This document shows positions 52,588 to 62,327 of a DNA stretch of 64,000 bases, piece after piece. The notes beneath the pieces were generated by a model, which saw only the letters and a list, made by a program, of their open reading frames with translations, had not been told where the DNA came from and searched no databases. This stretch comes from Ferrimicrobium sp. GTDB taxonomy: Bacteria > Actinomycetota > Acidimicrobiia > Acidimicrobiales > Acidimicrobiaceae. Made by a program: the position numbers and the translations under genes. The first letter of the stretch is position 1. Each line of letters opens with the position of its first letter. The stretch lies in assembly GCF_027319265.1 (NCBI RefSeq), contig NZ_DAHVNP010000037.1:1-64000 (forward strand), written 5' to 3'.

Positions 52588-53610
52588 ATGGCCGCATATG
52601 ACAGTCCCCTCCCGGGCGATGCACAGGAGTGGATCCGACAGACCACAAACCTCACAGGCCACCTTGAGGCCCAACTGTGCCCGGGGGGACGCTCCAATCT
52701 CACCTACCGCGTGCAAGATGCCAATGGGCATGCAATTATTGTGCGGCGTCCCCCACAAGGGATGGTACTGCCCACCGCCCACGATATGGCGAGGGAGTTC
52801 CGTTTCCTCTCGGCTCTGGCTCCACTCGGCTTTCCAGTCCCGACACCTATCGCCTTCTGTGACGACTCTTCCTTGCTTGGCGCACCCTTCTACCTGATGA
52901 GCGAGGCCCAAGGGTTGATCCTTCGCAACGAGGAGAGCGCACAACACCTCACGGTTGCGACCCGAGCAGCGATTGGACCAAACCTGATAGCCACCCTTGC
53001 ACTGCTGCACTCCTATGATCCAGCGGCACTGGGGCCGGCAGGAGGGGGCGATCCCCGGGAGTATCTCGCGCGCCAGCTCAACCGGTGGCTCCGACAAGTC
53101 ACGAAGGTCACCACCTTCGCCCACAGTGTGACAGAGACAGTGACCCGAGTAGGCGACGAGCTCCTCCAACAGATGCCAGCGACCACCCAGATCGGTATCG
53201 TTCATGGCGACTATCGACTCGATAACGTCGTGGTCAACCCCGATGGGACCGTACAGGCCGTGCTTGATTGGGAAATTGCCTCCATCGGCGACCCGCTCGC
53301 CGACATCGGTATCTTTGGGGTCTACTGGATGGACTCCGACGACACTCGCCTCAACGGTATCAACAGTGCTACCAAGCTTGAGGGTTTCGCCTCGAGGGCG
53401 GAGCTCTACGCGCTCTATGGGGAGCTTCGACGGATTGATCCCGCGCGTATCAGCTACTATCAACACTTTGGGAGCTGGAAGCTGGCCTGCATCCTCATCG
53501 GCGTCGTTGAGCGTTACCGCATGGGTGCCACAGGAGGTGACAGTTCAAGTGTCGACGACTACCCAGCACTCATCGAGGAACTGCTTGGGGCGGCCCAGCT
53601 CAGCCGATGA
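52588..53610 (+). CDS. Aminoglycoside-phosphotransferase-fold kinase, ACAD10/11-type
   Basis: A 340-residue APH-family kinase. LCPGGRSNLTYRVQDANGHAIIVRRPPQG is the nucleotide-binding beta sheet. The catalytic loop is GIVHGDYRLDNVVVN, followed by the metal-binding Asp in AVLDWEIASIGDPLADIG. This subgroup (ACAD10/11 N-terminal domain, mycobacterial Rv3761c neighbourhood) phosphorylates hydroxylated lipids or acyl-CoAs for beta-oxidation. No acyl-CoA dehydrogenase lies beside it here. It is divergent from the cnoX gene across a 74-base gap. Confidence 0.88.
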   Translation: MAAYDSPLPGDAQEWIRQTTNLTGHLEAQLCPGGRSNLTYRVQDANGHAIIVRRPPQGMVLPTAHDMAREFRFLSALAPLGFPVPTPIAFCDDSSLLGAPFYLMSEAQGLILRNEESAQHLTVATRAAIGPNLIATLALLHSYDPAALGPAGGGDPREYLARQLNRWLRQVTKVTTFAHSVTETVTRVGDELLQQMPATTQIGIVHGDYRLDNVVVNPDGTVQAVLDWEIASIGDPLADIGIFGVYWMDSDDTRLNGINSATKLEGFASRAELYALYGELRRIDPARISYYQHFGSWKLACILIGVVERYRMGATGGDSSSVDDYPALIEELLGAAQLSR

Positions 53611-53768
53611 TCGACGAAACCCAGCTCCCGCAGGACTTCGCTACCGCCAAAAGCGCACCAGCGAGGTACTGGTGGTTCGCCACTTGACACTTCGTCATCG
53701 ACGCCCACTTTCATCTTGGTGCGCTTCTCCTTAGCGAGCCAGACGGACCTCTCGGTGCCATACGCCGT

Positions 53769-54623
53769 TCAGTGCATCGGGATCCAGCTAACGTCGCGGT
53801 CTGCGGATGAGCGTGGTCGCCTGGTGCGGCCAACCACATTTATTTGATAACGATTGGTGACATCTTCGTTCACGATCGTGATAGAGCCTCCCACCGTTCC
53901 CCCCGACCGACTCCAAAATACGACTCCGACCCGACGTGCCGACTCCAGCTCATCCACGTTCACGTCCTCCTCGATCAGACTCGTCTCCACAAGGGAGACG
54001 ATTGTTGCAAGATCAACCTTGGTCTCCACTGACCATGACTGTTGCGCGTGTCCATCACTGCCGCTACTACCACCACCGCGAGCCATCGTCACCTGTGGCG
54101 AGCGCATCAGTGCATCCAATTGCGGGAGCTCTAGCATCTCGGGATGACGACGGCCGTCCCCGAGTTCCATCTCGACCATGCGCCGGCTCATTGTCCGCAC
54201 CAACGATCTGGTCATCTCGCCCTCGGGGTAGAGAGTCACATCCCATCCTCGGCCCAGCTCCAAGGAGGCGAATCGGAGCTGGATCGTTCCTTCCTCCAAA
54301 GGCATTTGTCGAAAGTGCGGTAGTTTCGAACCAGTGATCTCTCCCATTCCTTCTCGCTGAAGTACAGATCGATACATCTCCGCAAGTTCTTGCACCCCCT
54401 GAGCAGAAAGGCAGGTCACCACGATGTGTTCCTCTTCATCCTCTAAGCGCTGATAGCGCGAGAGCACCTCAAGAGCGTCATGGGGAAGCGGTAGTGGCAC
54501 TCCCAGGTTGGGGACGGCCATGTAGCGGAGCGTCTCCTCACGCATCCCCCGGCCTCGCGCGCCAAACATCGCCTCGACTGCTGTAATAGGCACCAACTGC
54601 TCACTTGGACTACTGCGGCTCAT
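53769..54623 (-). CDS. Hypothetical protein
   Basis: A 284-residue soluble protein from ATG 54623 (GGTGGGG five bases upstream). Features: ITAVEAMFGARGRGMREETLRYMAVPNLGVPLPLPHDALEVL, a mid region with RHPEMLELPQLDALMRSPQ, a Gly/Ser linker (ARGGGSSGSDG), and a beta-rich C-terminal ~90 residues (VVFWSRSGGTVGGSITIVNEDVTNRYQINVVG). No signal peptide or membrane helix. I do not recognise the family. It lies downstream of leuS on the same strand, 214 bases after the leuS stop. Confidence 0.7.
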   Translation of the reverse strand: MSRSSPSEQLVPITAVEAMFGARGRGMREETLRYMAVPNLGVPLPLPHDALEVLSRYQRLEDEEEHIVVTCLSAQGVQELAEMYRSVLQREGMGEITGSKLPHFRQMPLEEGTIQLRFASLELGRGWDVTLYPEGEMTRSLVRTMSRRMVEMELGDGRRHPEMLELPQLDALMRSPQVTMARGGGSSGSDGHAQQSWSVETKVDLATIVSLVETSLIEEDVNVDELESARRVGVVFWSRSGGTVGGSITIVNEDVTNRYQINVVGRTRRPRSSADRDVSWIPMH

Positions 54624-54733
54624 CGAATCCCCACCTTTCGCCGCCACCACCTTACCAGAGACAATTCTTACTGACAATACCATGTCACAATATTTCTTCT
54701 GCCTCAGTCTTCTCCCATGGTCGGTAGAATTGT

Positions 54734-54751
54734 TCGCCAGCTTGCTGGCGA
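54734..54751 (-). terminator. Hairpin after leuS
   Basis: TCGCCAGC (54734-54741) TT GCTGGCGA (54744-54751): perfect 8-bp arms with a 2-base centre, 87 bases after the leuS stop and 110 bases before the next gene. No clear T-run, so it may equally be an operator. Confidence 0.4.
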
Positions 54752-54837
54752 CACGAATTCACCGGAGGCCAGAGAACCTTGGTACCGAACCGCTCGCCGC
54801 TCCGTCCAGCTACGGTACCCTTCAGCCCACAGGGCGC

Positions 54838-57297
54838 CTAACCGACGACGAAGTTAATGACTCTGGGCAGCTTGGCGATCACTCTCTTGATCGCGACACC
54901 GTCGAGATGGGTTGCGATAGCCTCCTCAGCCAAGGGGAGGATCGTCTCCTCCGTGGCACTCGGATCGATGGGGAGTGTCCCTCGAGTCTTCCCGTTGACT
55001 TGGATGACCAGCGTGACCGTCGCGGCCTCCAAAATCGCGTGGTCGGCCTTGGGCCAGCTCTGCACATGCACGTCGGCCCCATAGCGCCGCTCATAGAGCT
55101 CGCTGGCGATATGGGGTGCCATCGGGGCGAGTAGCTCAAGGAGTGTCCGGTAGCCATAGTCAAGGGTAGCTGCGTCAGCGCCATCACCTTCGGCTTTGGA
55201 CAACCCGTTGGTCAACTCCATGAGCGCGGCCACCGAGGTATTGTACGCCCAGCGTTCGATGCCATCAGTCGCACGCGCAATGAGCTGCGAGATGGTGAGG
55301 TAAATGGGAGCGCCTCGATCAGGATCACCATTGGTGACGGGAATCCGATCCGCAAGTGCCCACACTCGCTGCAAGAAACGGTGACAGCCCTCGATCATCT
55401 CGTCAGTCTGATCGGTCCAATCGAAGTCATCAGCAGGCGGCCCTACAAAGAGATGAAAGAGCCGTAGGGCGTCAGCACCAACGGTATCGAAATACCGCTG
55501 TGGCGTCACCAGATTGCCCTTTGACTTTGACATCTTGGACCCGCCCAAACGAATCATCCCTTGCGTGAAGAGCCGTTTGAAGGGCTCGCGTAGCGTCGAG
55601 GGGATGATACCAAGGTCTGAAAGAGCCCTGGTGAAGAACCGTGCATAGAGCAGATGCAAGATGGCGTGCTCTACCCCACCGATGTACTGATCGACCGGCA
55701 TCCAATCTTCGACCGCCCTCTTGTCAAAAGGGCGGTCCTCCGAAAACGGATCACAAAAACGCAAGTAGTACCAGGAAGAGTCCACGAAGGTATCCATGGT
55801 GTCGGTCTCGCGGGTCGCTGAACCTCCACAGTTTGGACAGGTCGTCAATCGGAACGCATCACTATGCAGTAGTGGCGACTCGCCGGTCGGTCGGAACTCA
55901 ACGTCGTCGGGCGCCAATACGGGAAGCTGATCCTCGGGCACCGGAACCGTTCCGCACCGATCACAGTAGAGGATCGGGATCGGGCAACCCCAAAATCGTT
56001 GCCGCGATACCAACCAATCACGGAGACGGTACTTGACCGAACCCTCGCCAGCACCCAACTCCTGAAGACGCTGGATGATCTTGTCTTTCGCTTCATCGGT
56101 CGTGAGACCATCAAGGAACTCGCTGTTGATTTTGACCCCGGGTCCGGTATAGACGGGACCTTCAAAGCTGTCGGGGCGCTGCACCGTCTCCACGACCGGA
56201 AGGGAGAAGTTTTGCGCAAAGGCGTAGTCACGCTCGTCCTCACCAGGAACCGCCATGATCGCGCCGGTACCATATTGTCCAAGCACGTAATCTGCCGCAT
56301 AGATGGGCAGACGGTGACCGGAGACCGGGTTGATCGCATAAGTACCTAAGAAGACACCTCGCTTGGATGCGTCTTCTCCAGCCATGCGCTCCAGCTCACT
56401 GCGAGTCGCCACCTCCTCGATGAAGGTAGCAACCTCTGCCTTGTGATCGGGTGTGGTTAACCGTGCGACATCAGGGTGTTCGGGCGCCACCACCGCAAAT
56501 GTGGCACCAAAGATTGTATCCGGACGTGTGGTAAAGACTTTCAAGCGATACTCGTCAATTCCCTCTACCTCGAAGGAGATCTCAGCCCCTACGGAACGAC
56601 CAATCCAGTTCCGTTGCATGGTCTTTACCCGTTGGGGCCATTCGAGTTCATCGAGTCCTGCAAGTAGTTCGTCCGCATACTGAGTAATCTTGAAGAACCA
56701 CTGGGTTAGTTCTCGACGAACGACCAGGTCACCGGAGCGCTCACAGGTGCCATCAGCCAGTACCTGTTCATTCGCGAGTACCGTCTTACACCCAGGGCAC
56801 CAATTCACCGGCGCATCTCCCCGGTAGACCAGCCCAGCTCGGTAGAACTGAATAAACAAGTATTGCGACCAACGGATATAGCTGGGATCATGGCTATAGA
56901 TTTCGCGGCGCCAATCGTAGGCTGCGCCGAGTCGCGCGAGTGAAGTCTTCAGCTCTGCCATGCGTGCCTCAGTAAAGACGCGAGGATGGACACCAGTCTT
57001 GATAGCAGCATTCTCCGCCGGCAGCCCAAAGGAATCAAAACCGATCGGAGACAACACGGCTTCGCCGTTCATAGTCCGATAGCGGACATTTAGATCGCCA
57101 AAGGTATAGTTCCGCACATGTCCCTGATGGGCGGGCCCAGACGGATACGGATACATGCAGAGAACGTACGATTTGGGCCGCGGGTCATCATTGCTGACAT
57201 GATAGGTCTCAGCTTGGCTCCATTTTGCTTGCCAAGTTGTCTCTATCGCTGGCGGATCGTATCGGTCGGTCATGTCCGAAAAGCCTAGTACACGCAT
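54838..57297 (-). CDS. leuS: Leucyl-tRNA synthetase
   Basis: Class I synthetase charging tRNA-Leu, 811-819 residues. The HIGH motif is [21 protein letters not shown], and the KMSKS motif is [17 protein letters not shown]. The editing (CP1) domain includes [20 protein letters not shown] and [20 protein letters not shown]. The zinc motifs CPGCKTV and CDRCGTV are visible, and the C-terminal domain ends [14 protein letters not shown]. The start is ATG 57297 or, more likely by homology, ATG 57273 ([15 protein letters not shown]). Neither has a strong ribosome site. Confidence 0.96.
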   Translation of the reverse strand: MRVLGFSDMTDRYDPPAIETTWQAKWSQAETYHVSNDDPRPKSYVLCMYPYPSGPAHQGHVRNYTFGDLNVRYRTMNGEAVLSPIGFDSFGLPAENAAIKTGVHPRVFTEARMAELKTSLARLGAAYDWRREIYSHDPSYIRWSQYLFIQFYRAGLVYRGDAPVNWCPGCKTVLANEQVLADGTCERSGDLVVRRELTQWFFKITQYADELLAGLDELEWPQRVKTMQRNWIGRSVGAEISFEVEGIDEYRLKVFTTRPDTIFGATFAVVAPEHPDVARLTTPDHKAEVATFIEEVATRSELERMAGEDASKRGVFLGTYAINPVSGHRLPIYAADYVLGQYGTGAIMAVPGEDERDYAFAQNFSLPVVETVQRPDSFEGPVYTGPGVKINSEFLDGLTTDEAKDKIIQRLQELGAGEGSVKYRLRDWLVSRQRFWGCPIPILYCDRCGTVPVPEDQLPVLAPDDVEFRPTGESPLLHSDAFRLTTCPNCGGSATRETDTMDTFVDSSWYYLRFCDPFSEDRPFDKRAVEDWMPVDQYIGGVEHAILHLLYARFFTRALSDLGIIPSTLREPFKRLFTQGMIRLGGSKMSKSKGNLVTPQRYFDTVGADALRLFHLFVGPPADDFDWTDQTDEMIEGCHRFLQRVWALADRIPVTNGDPDRGAPIYLTISQLIARATDGIERWAYNTSVAALMELTNGLSKAEGDGADAATLDYGYRTLLELLAPMAPHIASELYERRYGADVHVQSWPKADHAILEAATVTLVIQVNGKTRGTLPIDPSATEETILPLAEEAIATHLDGVAIKRVIAKLPRVINFVVG

Positions 57298-57374
57298 GAG
57301 GTTCGCACCCCAGTTGGCACGCAGGACTGACCTGAGATCGACGGTCGGATACTACACTGTGGTGGACGACCTTT

Positions 57375-57451
57375 GGGGGTGTAGCTCAGCTGGTAGAGCG
57401 CTTGACTGGCAGTCAAGAGGTTCGTGGGTTCGAGTCCCATCACCTCCACCA
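57375..57451 (+). tRNA. tRNA-Ala (GGC) with encoded CCA
   Basis: The acceptor GGGGGTG pairs with CACCTCC, including the G3-U70 pair that identifies tRNA-Ala. The D-arm is TAGCTCAGCTGGTAGAGC, the anticodon loop CTGGCAG gives GGC, the T-arm has GGGTTCGAGTCCC, and ACCA is encoded at the end. It is followed by the accessory region; tRNA 3' ends are frequent integration sites for islands. Confidence 0.96.
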
Positions 57452-58192
57452 ACAAACACCAGTTCAGAAGCTGTTTCTGTCCTCATTACTCTATTAGCAA
57501 ACCAAACGTGATTGCCTATACGATTGCCTATCACCTCAGTGCCCACTGAGAAGGAGCTCCACTGTGATGCGAGGCTACTCAGTACACTTCAGACGAACAG
57601 GAGTTCCCAACCAACCGCCCCGGATCCCGTTGCACATAGGCAGCACCACATCACGAACGACAACGCACGTCGAAAGTAACTACCCACCCATTCCTAAGAA
57701 ACAGTTAACTCCACTGGCCCTACCTCCAGCACGTTGATCGAGAGTGAACTACCACAGGCCTTACAAACCAGGCAATCCACCCCATAGATTTAGAAGGTTG
57801 GGAAACGATTCCTCCGATCCCTCACGCCTAGACACATTGGGTCATTGCGGACGCCACATAGTGCTTCGAACAACGAATCTTGCGACGAGGTGATGCCGGA
57901 TCCTCGCAACATCATTGGGAAAACAAGGCAAGTGCTGAGGCTCGTACTAACAGAGACGCAATATCTGGAAGATCTCTAACGCCTCTTCGCCCCCAAGAAG
58001 ACGCGGCATCTGACACCGTCAGGCAAACCACACAATCGCGGCTTAGCCGGACCCTTCCTCACGGTTTCGATGACAACACCCTAGGCGAGCAAACTTCGCA
58101 TCAACAGAACATCAAGGAACCTTACGGCATACCCCAGCAACATCTCCAGGTTATACTCCGTACATAAAGCAACTAACGGGAGGGGAACGACA
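57452..58192. other. Interval between tRNA-Ala and the HEPN-like gene
   Basis: About 740 bases. A plus-strand frame at 57880-58167 is polar, Gln/Arg-rich and lacks a ribosome site; I do not call it. I looked for a second copy of the tRNA 3' end (GGGTTCGAGTCCC) as an attachment site and saw none here. Confidence 0.5.
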
Positions 58193-58954
58193 ATGGAAAC
58201 AACAAATTCAGATGATCTTGCGCGCGCTGAGGTAATACTTAAAAACCTAGCCCTATTTGACTTTATTCAATATATCGACAATCGCTGCGAGCATTATCCA
58301 GCTGACGCTACCGACATTACATCAGCAGCAACCGTAAGTATCATCGACGATTTTCTTACCTCTAAATCTTGGAGTATTTCAAACCATCAGGATGCACAAG
58401 AATACGGCATTCTGCCATTTCTTCAAATGAAGACGACCCCACCTTTTTTATTCCCAATGATGAGCCTCCTTCACCAACAGATTAAACGGGAACAGACTAA
58501 ACAGGACCAGGTTAAAGATGACAATGATAGAGATGAGAATGATAGAGTTCTGAGGGACGAGGACATCACGGAGCTCAATAAACTCTGGAATGTTGTCTCG
58601 TCGTCTTCGGACACTCCCTCAGCTCGCAATTCGCCTGGCTCCGACCCCGCGCCGCGCAAGACGGTCGCACTCGCGATTCAAATCATTCGCAATTCCCTTG
58701 CCCACTTCCTAGAGGGCGTGGAGACGACTGATATTCGTGACAGAATTGGCGGACAAAGCCCAAATGGCGGTCGAAGCCATACAGAGACAACTTTTATCGA
58801 CTTCGACAAGCGGGCGTTTTTTTCAAGACAAGGTAGTGTCAGCTTCACGGAGGACAATTTTGCTGCGTTTTTCTCAGTTAGTAGATCGATAACAATGCGC
58901 ATTTGTTTGCAAATTGTCAAGCCAGACAAGGCTAGTGCGCAACAACTCCTTTGA
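58193..58954 (+). CDS. HEPN-like protein (possible RNase)
   Basis: A 253-residue soluble protein with a strong ribosome site (GGGAGGGG before ATG 58193) and A/T-richer codons than the core genes. The centre is acidic and low in complexity (DQVKDDNDRDENDRVLRDEDI). Then AIQIIRNSLAHFLEGVE carries R-N-x-x-x-H, the HEPN RNase motif. The following FIDFDKRAFF and FFSVSRSITMRICLQ strands recall the pEK499_p136-type HEPN family. HEPN proteins are often toxins or defence effectors. Function is inferred from one motif and context. Confidence 0.7.
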   Translation: METTNSDDLARAEVILKNLALFDFIQYIDNRCEHYPADATDITSAATVSIIDDFLTSKSWSISNHQDAQEYGILPFLQMKTTPPFLFPMMSLLHQQIKREQTKQDQVKDDNDRDENDRVLRDEDITELNKLWNVVSSSSDTPSARNSPGSDPAPRKTVALAIQIIRNSLAHFLEGVETTDIRDRIGGQSPNGGRSHTETTFIDFDKRAFFSRQGSVSFTEDNFAAFFSVSRSITMRICLQIVKPDKASAQQLL

Positions 58955-58960
58955 TCCCTG

Positions 58961-59131
58961 ATGGCTCGACTCCAAATGGATGTTCTCTTGAAATCAAACG
59001 ATGTGGATCACGCGAAATGTGAATATTGCTTGATCCTAGATTCTTCGTATACTGAGCTCAATCAAGGTCTACGCACCTTACGTACTGGTCAGTGGCTGCT
59101 GTCTTTGATCCTGACTTCGCTAAAGAAGTGA
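58961..59131 (+). CDS. Possible 56-residue protein after the HEPN-like gene
   Basis: An ATG 6 bases after the HEPN-like stop opens a 56-codon frame (MARLQMDVLLKSNDVDHAKC...). It has no Shine-Dalgarno and could be chance, but the tight spacing fits translational coupling. It has two Cys (KCEYC) and a hydrophobic end (WLLSLILTSLKK). No family recognised. Confidence 0.25.
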   Translation: MARLQMDVLLKSNDVDHAKCEYCLILDSSYTELNQGLRTLRTGQWLLSLILTSLKK

Positions 59132-59335
59132 TAGGGTAAATAGAGTCCTCTAAGGACCGCCTCTATTGACCGCGACTCGGTCCGCCTTTACGCTGAAACG
59201 CTCTGGCGGCCCTGATGCGTAGCACAAAACTCATAATGTGACTCACGAGACCGGACGCTCCTCCGCAGGTCAACGAAGTTACGGTTAACAGCCGAGAGGG
59301 TTTTCCACATAACTGCTTTACATGCTAGGAGTGAA

Positions 59336-59770
59336 ATGGAGCCCAGTTCAGAGTTCCGCAGCCATCCCATACTGACACCGCGAGAGGGCGTTAACCCAAT
59401 GGAAGCGTTAACTTCATCCATTCACTCATCGCCAAGACTTGACACGTTCTTGATCGAAGGCGGGATGCTACGCGCAGTCGAGCAACCCGGCGGATGGGAA
59501 GTATTAGACAAGACGATTACATCCTACGCTGCGACTCAGAACGTCGATCCTGGCGCGAGCGACTTGAAGCCAACCGATTGGTGGGATCGGGCCGTCGGCA
59601 AACCGCCACCCTACAACCGAGTGTTAGAGCCGTTCGAACCCACACGAGAGGGACGACTACACCGGCCATCAACCTGCTTTGAAGGTGTCAAACACTCATT
59701 AACACGACCCAGGCCTGGCACAACTTTGTACCTCGGTCAAGGTACAGGTCATACTCACGACAAGCTTTGA
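59336..59770 (+). CDS. Hypothetical protein in the accessory region
   Basis: A 144-residue frame with AGGAG four bases before ATG 59336. The middle part (LDTFLIEGGMLRAVEQPGGWEVLDKTITSYA) reads naturally; the N- and C-terminal parts are Pro/Arg-rich. No domain recognised; it could be a truncated remnant. It is preceded by about 200 bases without a gene. Confidence 0.4.
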   Translation: MEPSSEFRSHPILTPREGVNPMEALTSSIHSSPRLDTFLIEGGMLRAVEQPGGWEVLDKTITSYAATQNVDPGASDLKPTDWWDRAVGKPPPYNRVLEPFEPTREGRLHRPSTCFEGVKHSLTRPRPGTTLYLGQGTGHTHDKL

Positions 59771-59909
59771 TCGACCCATAAAGCGGGCCCGCATCACGCG
59801 CAGCGTCCGCTGTCAAGTAATCGATACCAGCACGGTGACAGGAATGCAACCCCTTGTCCGCAGACTAGTTACGGTCATCAAGATTTAGGGAGATTCTTAA
59901 TCCCTGAGC

Positions 59910-60089
59910 ATGAAGAACAATCAGCTCGCCCTCGCTCAAAATCCCCGTCAATTCGCTCGCACACTTCGAGAAATCCAGAGAGATCTTGCTCTCATCCCCG
60001 TTGGTTGGTCTGGGCAGTGGGACACCGCACTCATAGCGTTACTCAAGACCCCTTCCGCCAGAACCTATCCGGTGTATCAGGTTTTATAG
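59910..60089 (+). CDS. Possible 59-residue protein or gene remnant
   Basis: ATG 59910 to TAG 60089 gives a natural-looking sequence (MKNNQLALAQNPRQFARTL..., then LALIPVGWSGQWDTALIALL). No ribosome site; an in-frame stop lies 12 bases upstream. It may be the end of a degraded gene. The rest of 59771-60244 shows nothing else. Confidence 0.3.
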   Translation: MKNNQLALAQNPRQFARTLREIQRDLALIPVGWSGQWDTALIALLKTPSARTYPVYQVL

Positions 60090-60244
60090 CGAGAAGAGAT
60101 CCGTAAAGCACCAAGAGCGCTTCACGACAGAGAGGGACTGACTGCCACCAAGCACTCTAACTGATCTCGACCCTCACTGTCACCCAAAAGAACTCATCAA
60201 TGTCATAGGAAGCGGCCACATCAACGGTACCGGTCTAACCGTTA

Positions 60245-61912
60245 CTACAGGGGCCACGCCCGAACTGCTAACTCCGCAAGTCGTTCCGCTCGCCGAGCAG
60301 CTAATTCAAAACTCCAAGTATCGTATTGACTTAGCTCCCGGGTAAGGGAAAATGCCGAATCACCATATGTCCTATGCTTATCATCGAATCGTTTATTTTC
60401 AAGACTGGCATTGAGGGTGCGCTCAAGAAGAGTAAGGTTTTGCAGTTGATCTCGGAGAGCCACAAAGCGTTCGTATTCGTCAATAGTTTGAAAGTCACTT
60501 GGCCCACTAGACTTTGCAAAAATGTGCTCCACAGTGACCCCCTTGCTGCTCCAATCCGGCATCGACTCAGTGTTCAATCCCTTTTCGCTAAGCTCCTGCT
60601 GTTCAAGCCTCGCGAGTATATACTTTGCGCGCGTCGTCGTGATCGTGCCATATGAAGTAAAAGCAGCCTTGAAGGCGAGATCATCCGGAACCAGGCTCCG
60701 AACCAATTCCCTGACATCTTCAGGTCCTTTGGCCTTACCCTGGGAAATCGCTACCGCCGCCGCAGAAAATGCAGACTCCGCGCTTCCACCACCAAGAAGC
60801 CCGGCCATCCACGCCCGGACTGACCAGGCCGCGACGACGTCAACAAACCGTACTGCCTCGCTGTGACTCCACTCGCGAAACGCGGCAAGTAGAAGCGGAG
60901 TACTAGCCTCGAACCCGAACCGCCGGAACGCAAGGAGAGAATCCTTTACCTCGATAGCTTGTGAGGACCAACTAACATCGTCGGGCTCGCGGAGGGCTAA
61001 ATACTGCTGCGCAGCCTTTTCGAGGCGATCAACGTAGGTGCGCACTACCGTGGCGCCCTTTCCGATGCGTTCTTGCAACGCCTTGTAGAGTGCACGATTC
61101 GTGACGCTGCCCCATTGCGACATATATTCGTATCGTAGTACCTTCACAAAGTTTTCTGGCTGTTCGAAACGACCAGTAAGCCGAGTCCAAACAGCCTCTA
61201 CGTGGTCAATCTCTTGCTCGCCTGCCACACTGAAAAGATAGTTCTTTAGGAGGTCAGCTGTCGTCAAGTCCGCGCCACGGTCATTGAGAGTCTCGAAAAT
61301 GACATAGGCTTCGGGAAGCTCGGATGCTACTGCCAACAGGACCTGAACCTGAGTGTCGAGGAAATCAACCAAATCAATCAGGCGTCGGTATTCCGAAGGA
61401 GTGGGCGTCAAATCATCGAGACATCCTCGGATCAGATGATAGGCATTCGCTAGCCCATCACGCGGGTCATTGACGGGTTTACGCTCGAGCATACGGCTAT
61501 ACGTGTCATGATCGTCAGGGCTAAGCATCAGTTTCGCCACAGTATCCTCTTTAGTGAGCACATAGTCGCTAAGATGTGAGGACTCAAGCCCCTGAGCAGC
61601 GCGGTCTTGCTCAAAACCATACAGTCGATCCCGCGCAGCAATGAGGAGAACTGCGGTGGTCGTAATGCGCTGTTGGCCATCGATGATAAGGTCACGGCCG
61701 TCACCTGACGAGTCGGAAGCGAGAACAATAGTGCCCATGAAGTAAGAATTGTTTGCTTCACGAGCACGCTGAATGTCAGCCCAATACTCTAAAATATGCT
61801 CGTCCCTCCAAGAGTAACGACGCTGAAAACGCGGGACCTTCAGGAGCCGGTCTGATAGAAGGTGCCCGAGATGGTCATGATCAAACTTTGCAGAATCAGT
61901 CACGGGCACCAA
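60245..61912 (-). CDS. DUF262-DUF1524 protein (GmrSD-like)
   Basis: A 555-residue protein of the GmrSD/DUF262 family, which includes type IV restriction and other anti-phage enzymes. The N-terminal ParB/Srx-like DUF262 domain has LLKVPRFQRRYSWRDEHI, FMGTIVL and DLIIDGQQRITTTAVLLIAARDRL. A helical middle follows. The C-terminal DUF1524 HNH-type region has TVEHIFAKSSGPSD (usual EHIxP pattern altered to EHIFAK) and the NLTLLERTLNASLENKRFDDK block. The start is TTG 61912 or GTG 61903, no ribosome site seen. It is divergent from the helicase gene. Confidence 0.9.
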   Translation of the reverse strand: MVPVTDSAKFDHDHLGHLLSDRLLKVPRFQRRYSWRDEHILEYWADIQRAREANNSYFMGTIVLASDSSGDGRDLIIDGQQRITTTAVLLIAARDRLYGFEQDRAAQGLESSHLSDYVLTKEDTVAKLMLSPDDHDTYSRMLERKPVNDPRDGLANAYHLIRGCLDDLTPTPSEYRRLIDLVDFLDTQVQVLLAVASELPEAYVIFETLNDRGADLTTADLLKNYLFSVAGEQEIDHVEAVWTRLTGRFEQPENFVKVLRYEYMSQWGSVTNRALYKALQERIGKGATVVRTYVDRLEKAAQQYLALREPDDVSWSSQAIEVKDSLLAFRRFGFEASTPLLLAAFREWSHSEAVRFVDVVAAWSVRAWMAGLLGGGSAESAFSAAAVAISQGKAKGPEDVRELVRSLVPDDLAFKAAFTSYGTITTTRAKYILARLEQQELSEKGLNTESMPDWSSKGVTVEHIFAKSSGPSDFQTIDEYERFVALRDQLQNLTLLERTLNASLENKRFDDKHRTYGDSAFSLTRELSQYDTWSFELAARRAERLAELAVRAWPL

Positions 61913-62327
61913 TCTAAACCAGCAGCCAGGCTAACCGTGCACTCCCGGACCTATTACCCTAACATTTGTACAGATCTCCACAAACTCCCGACGCCTACGC
62001 CGCTCCGAAGATGAGATGATTCTGAGCAGATTCAGATTTAAAGGATTCAGTAGGTTCGCAGAATCTAGTTGTAGTACGTCGTATGAGCGATCCGGCCATG
62101 CTCACTGAGTAGACCGCAACATACTTCGCACTCAAACGCCGATCTGAATGATGAAGGACAAGCTCAGCCTTCGACTGATCATCAAGACTTCCGCTCGGGG
62201 TGTGCAGTGCATGGCGCAACCATAGTCTACGGTTCAAGTGGTAGGGTGAATCATCACAGGGTAGTCGGCTGATCAGGCGCTGCCTCGAAAGTCGGCGGCT
62301 CAGTGTCATGGGGAGGGGGTTGATAGC
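61913..62327. other. Divergent intergenic region in the accessory block
   Basis: 415 bases between the DUF262 gene and the helicase gene. A minus-strand frame at 61995-62444 overlaps the helicase start and has no ribosome site, so it is not called. GGGAGGGGG (62310-62318) serves the helicase. Confidence 0.5.

Noticed and set aside
57375-58192. tRNA-Ala as a proven attachment site
   Set aside because: No second copy of the tRNA 3' end and no integrase are visible in the window, so only a possibility is stated.
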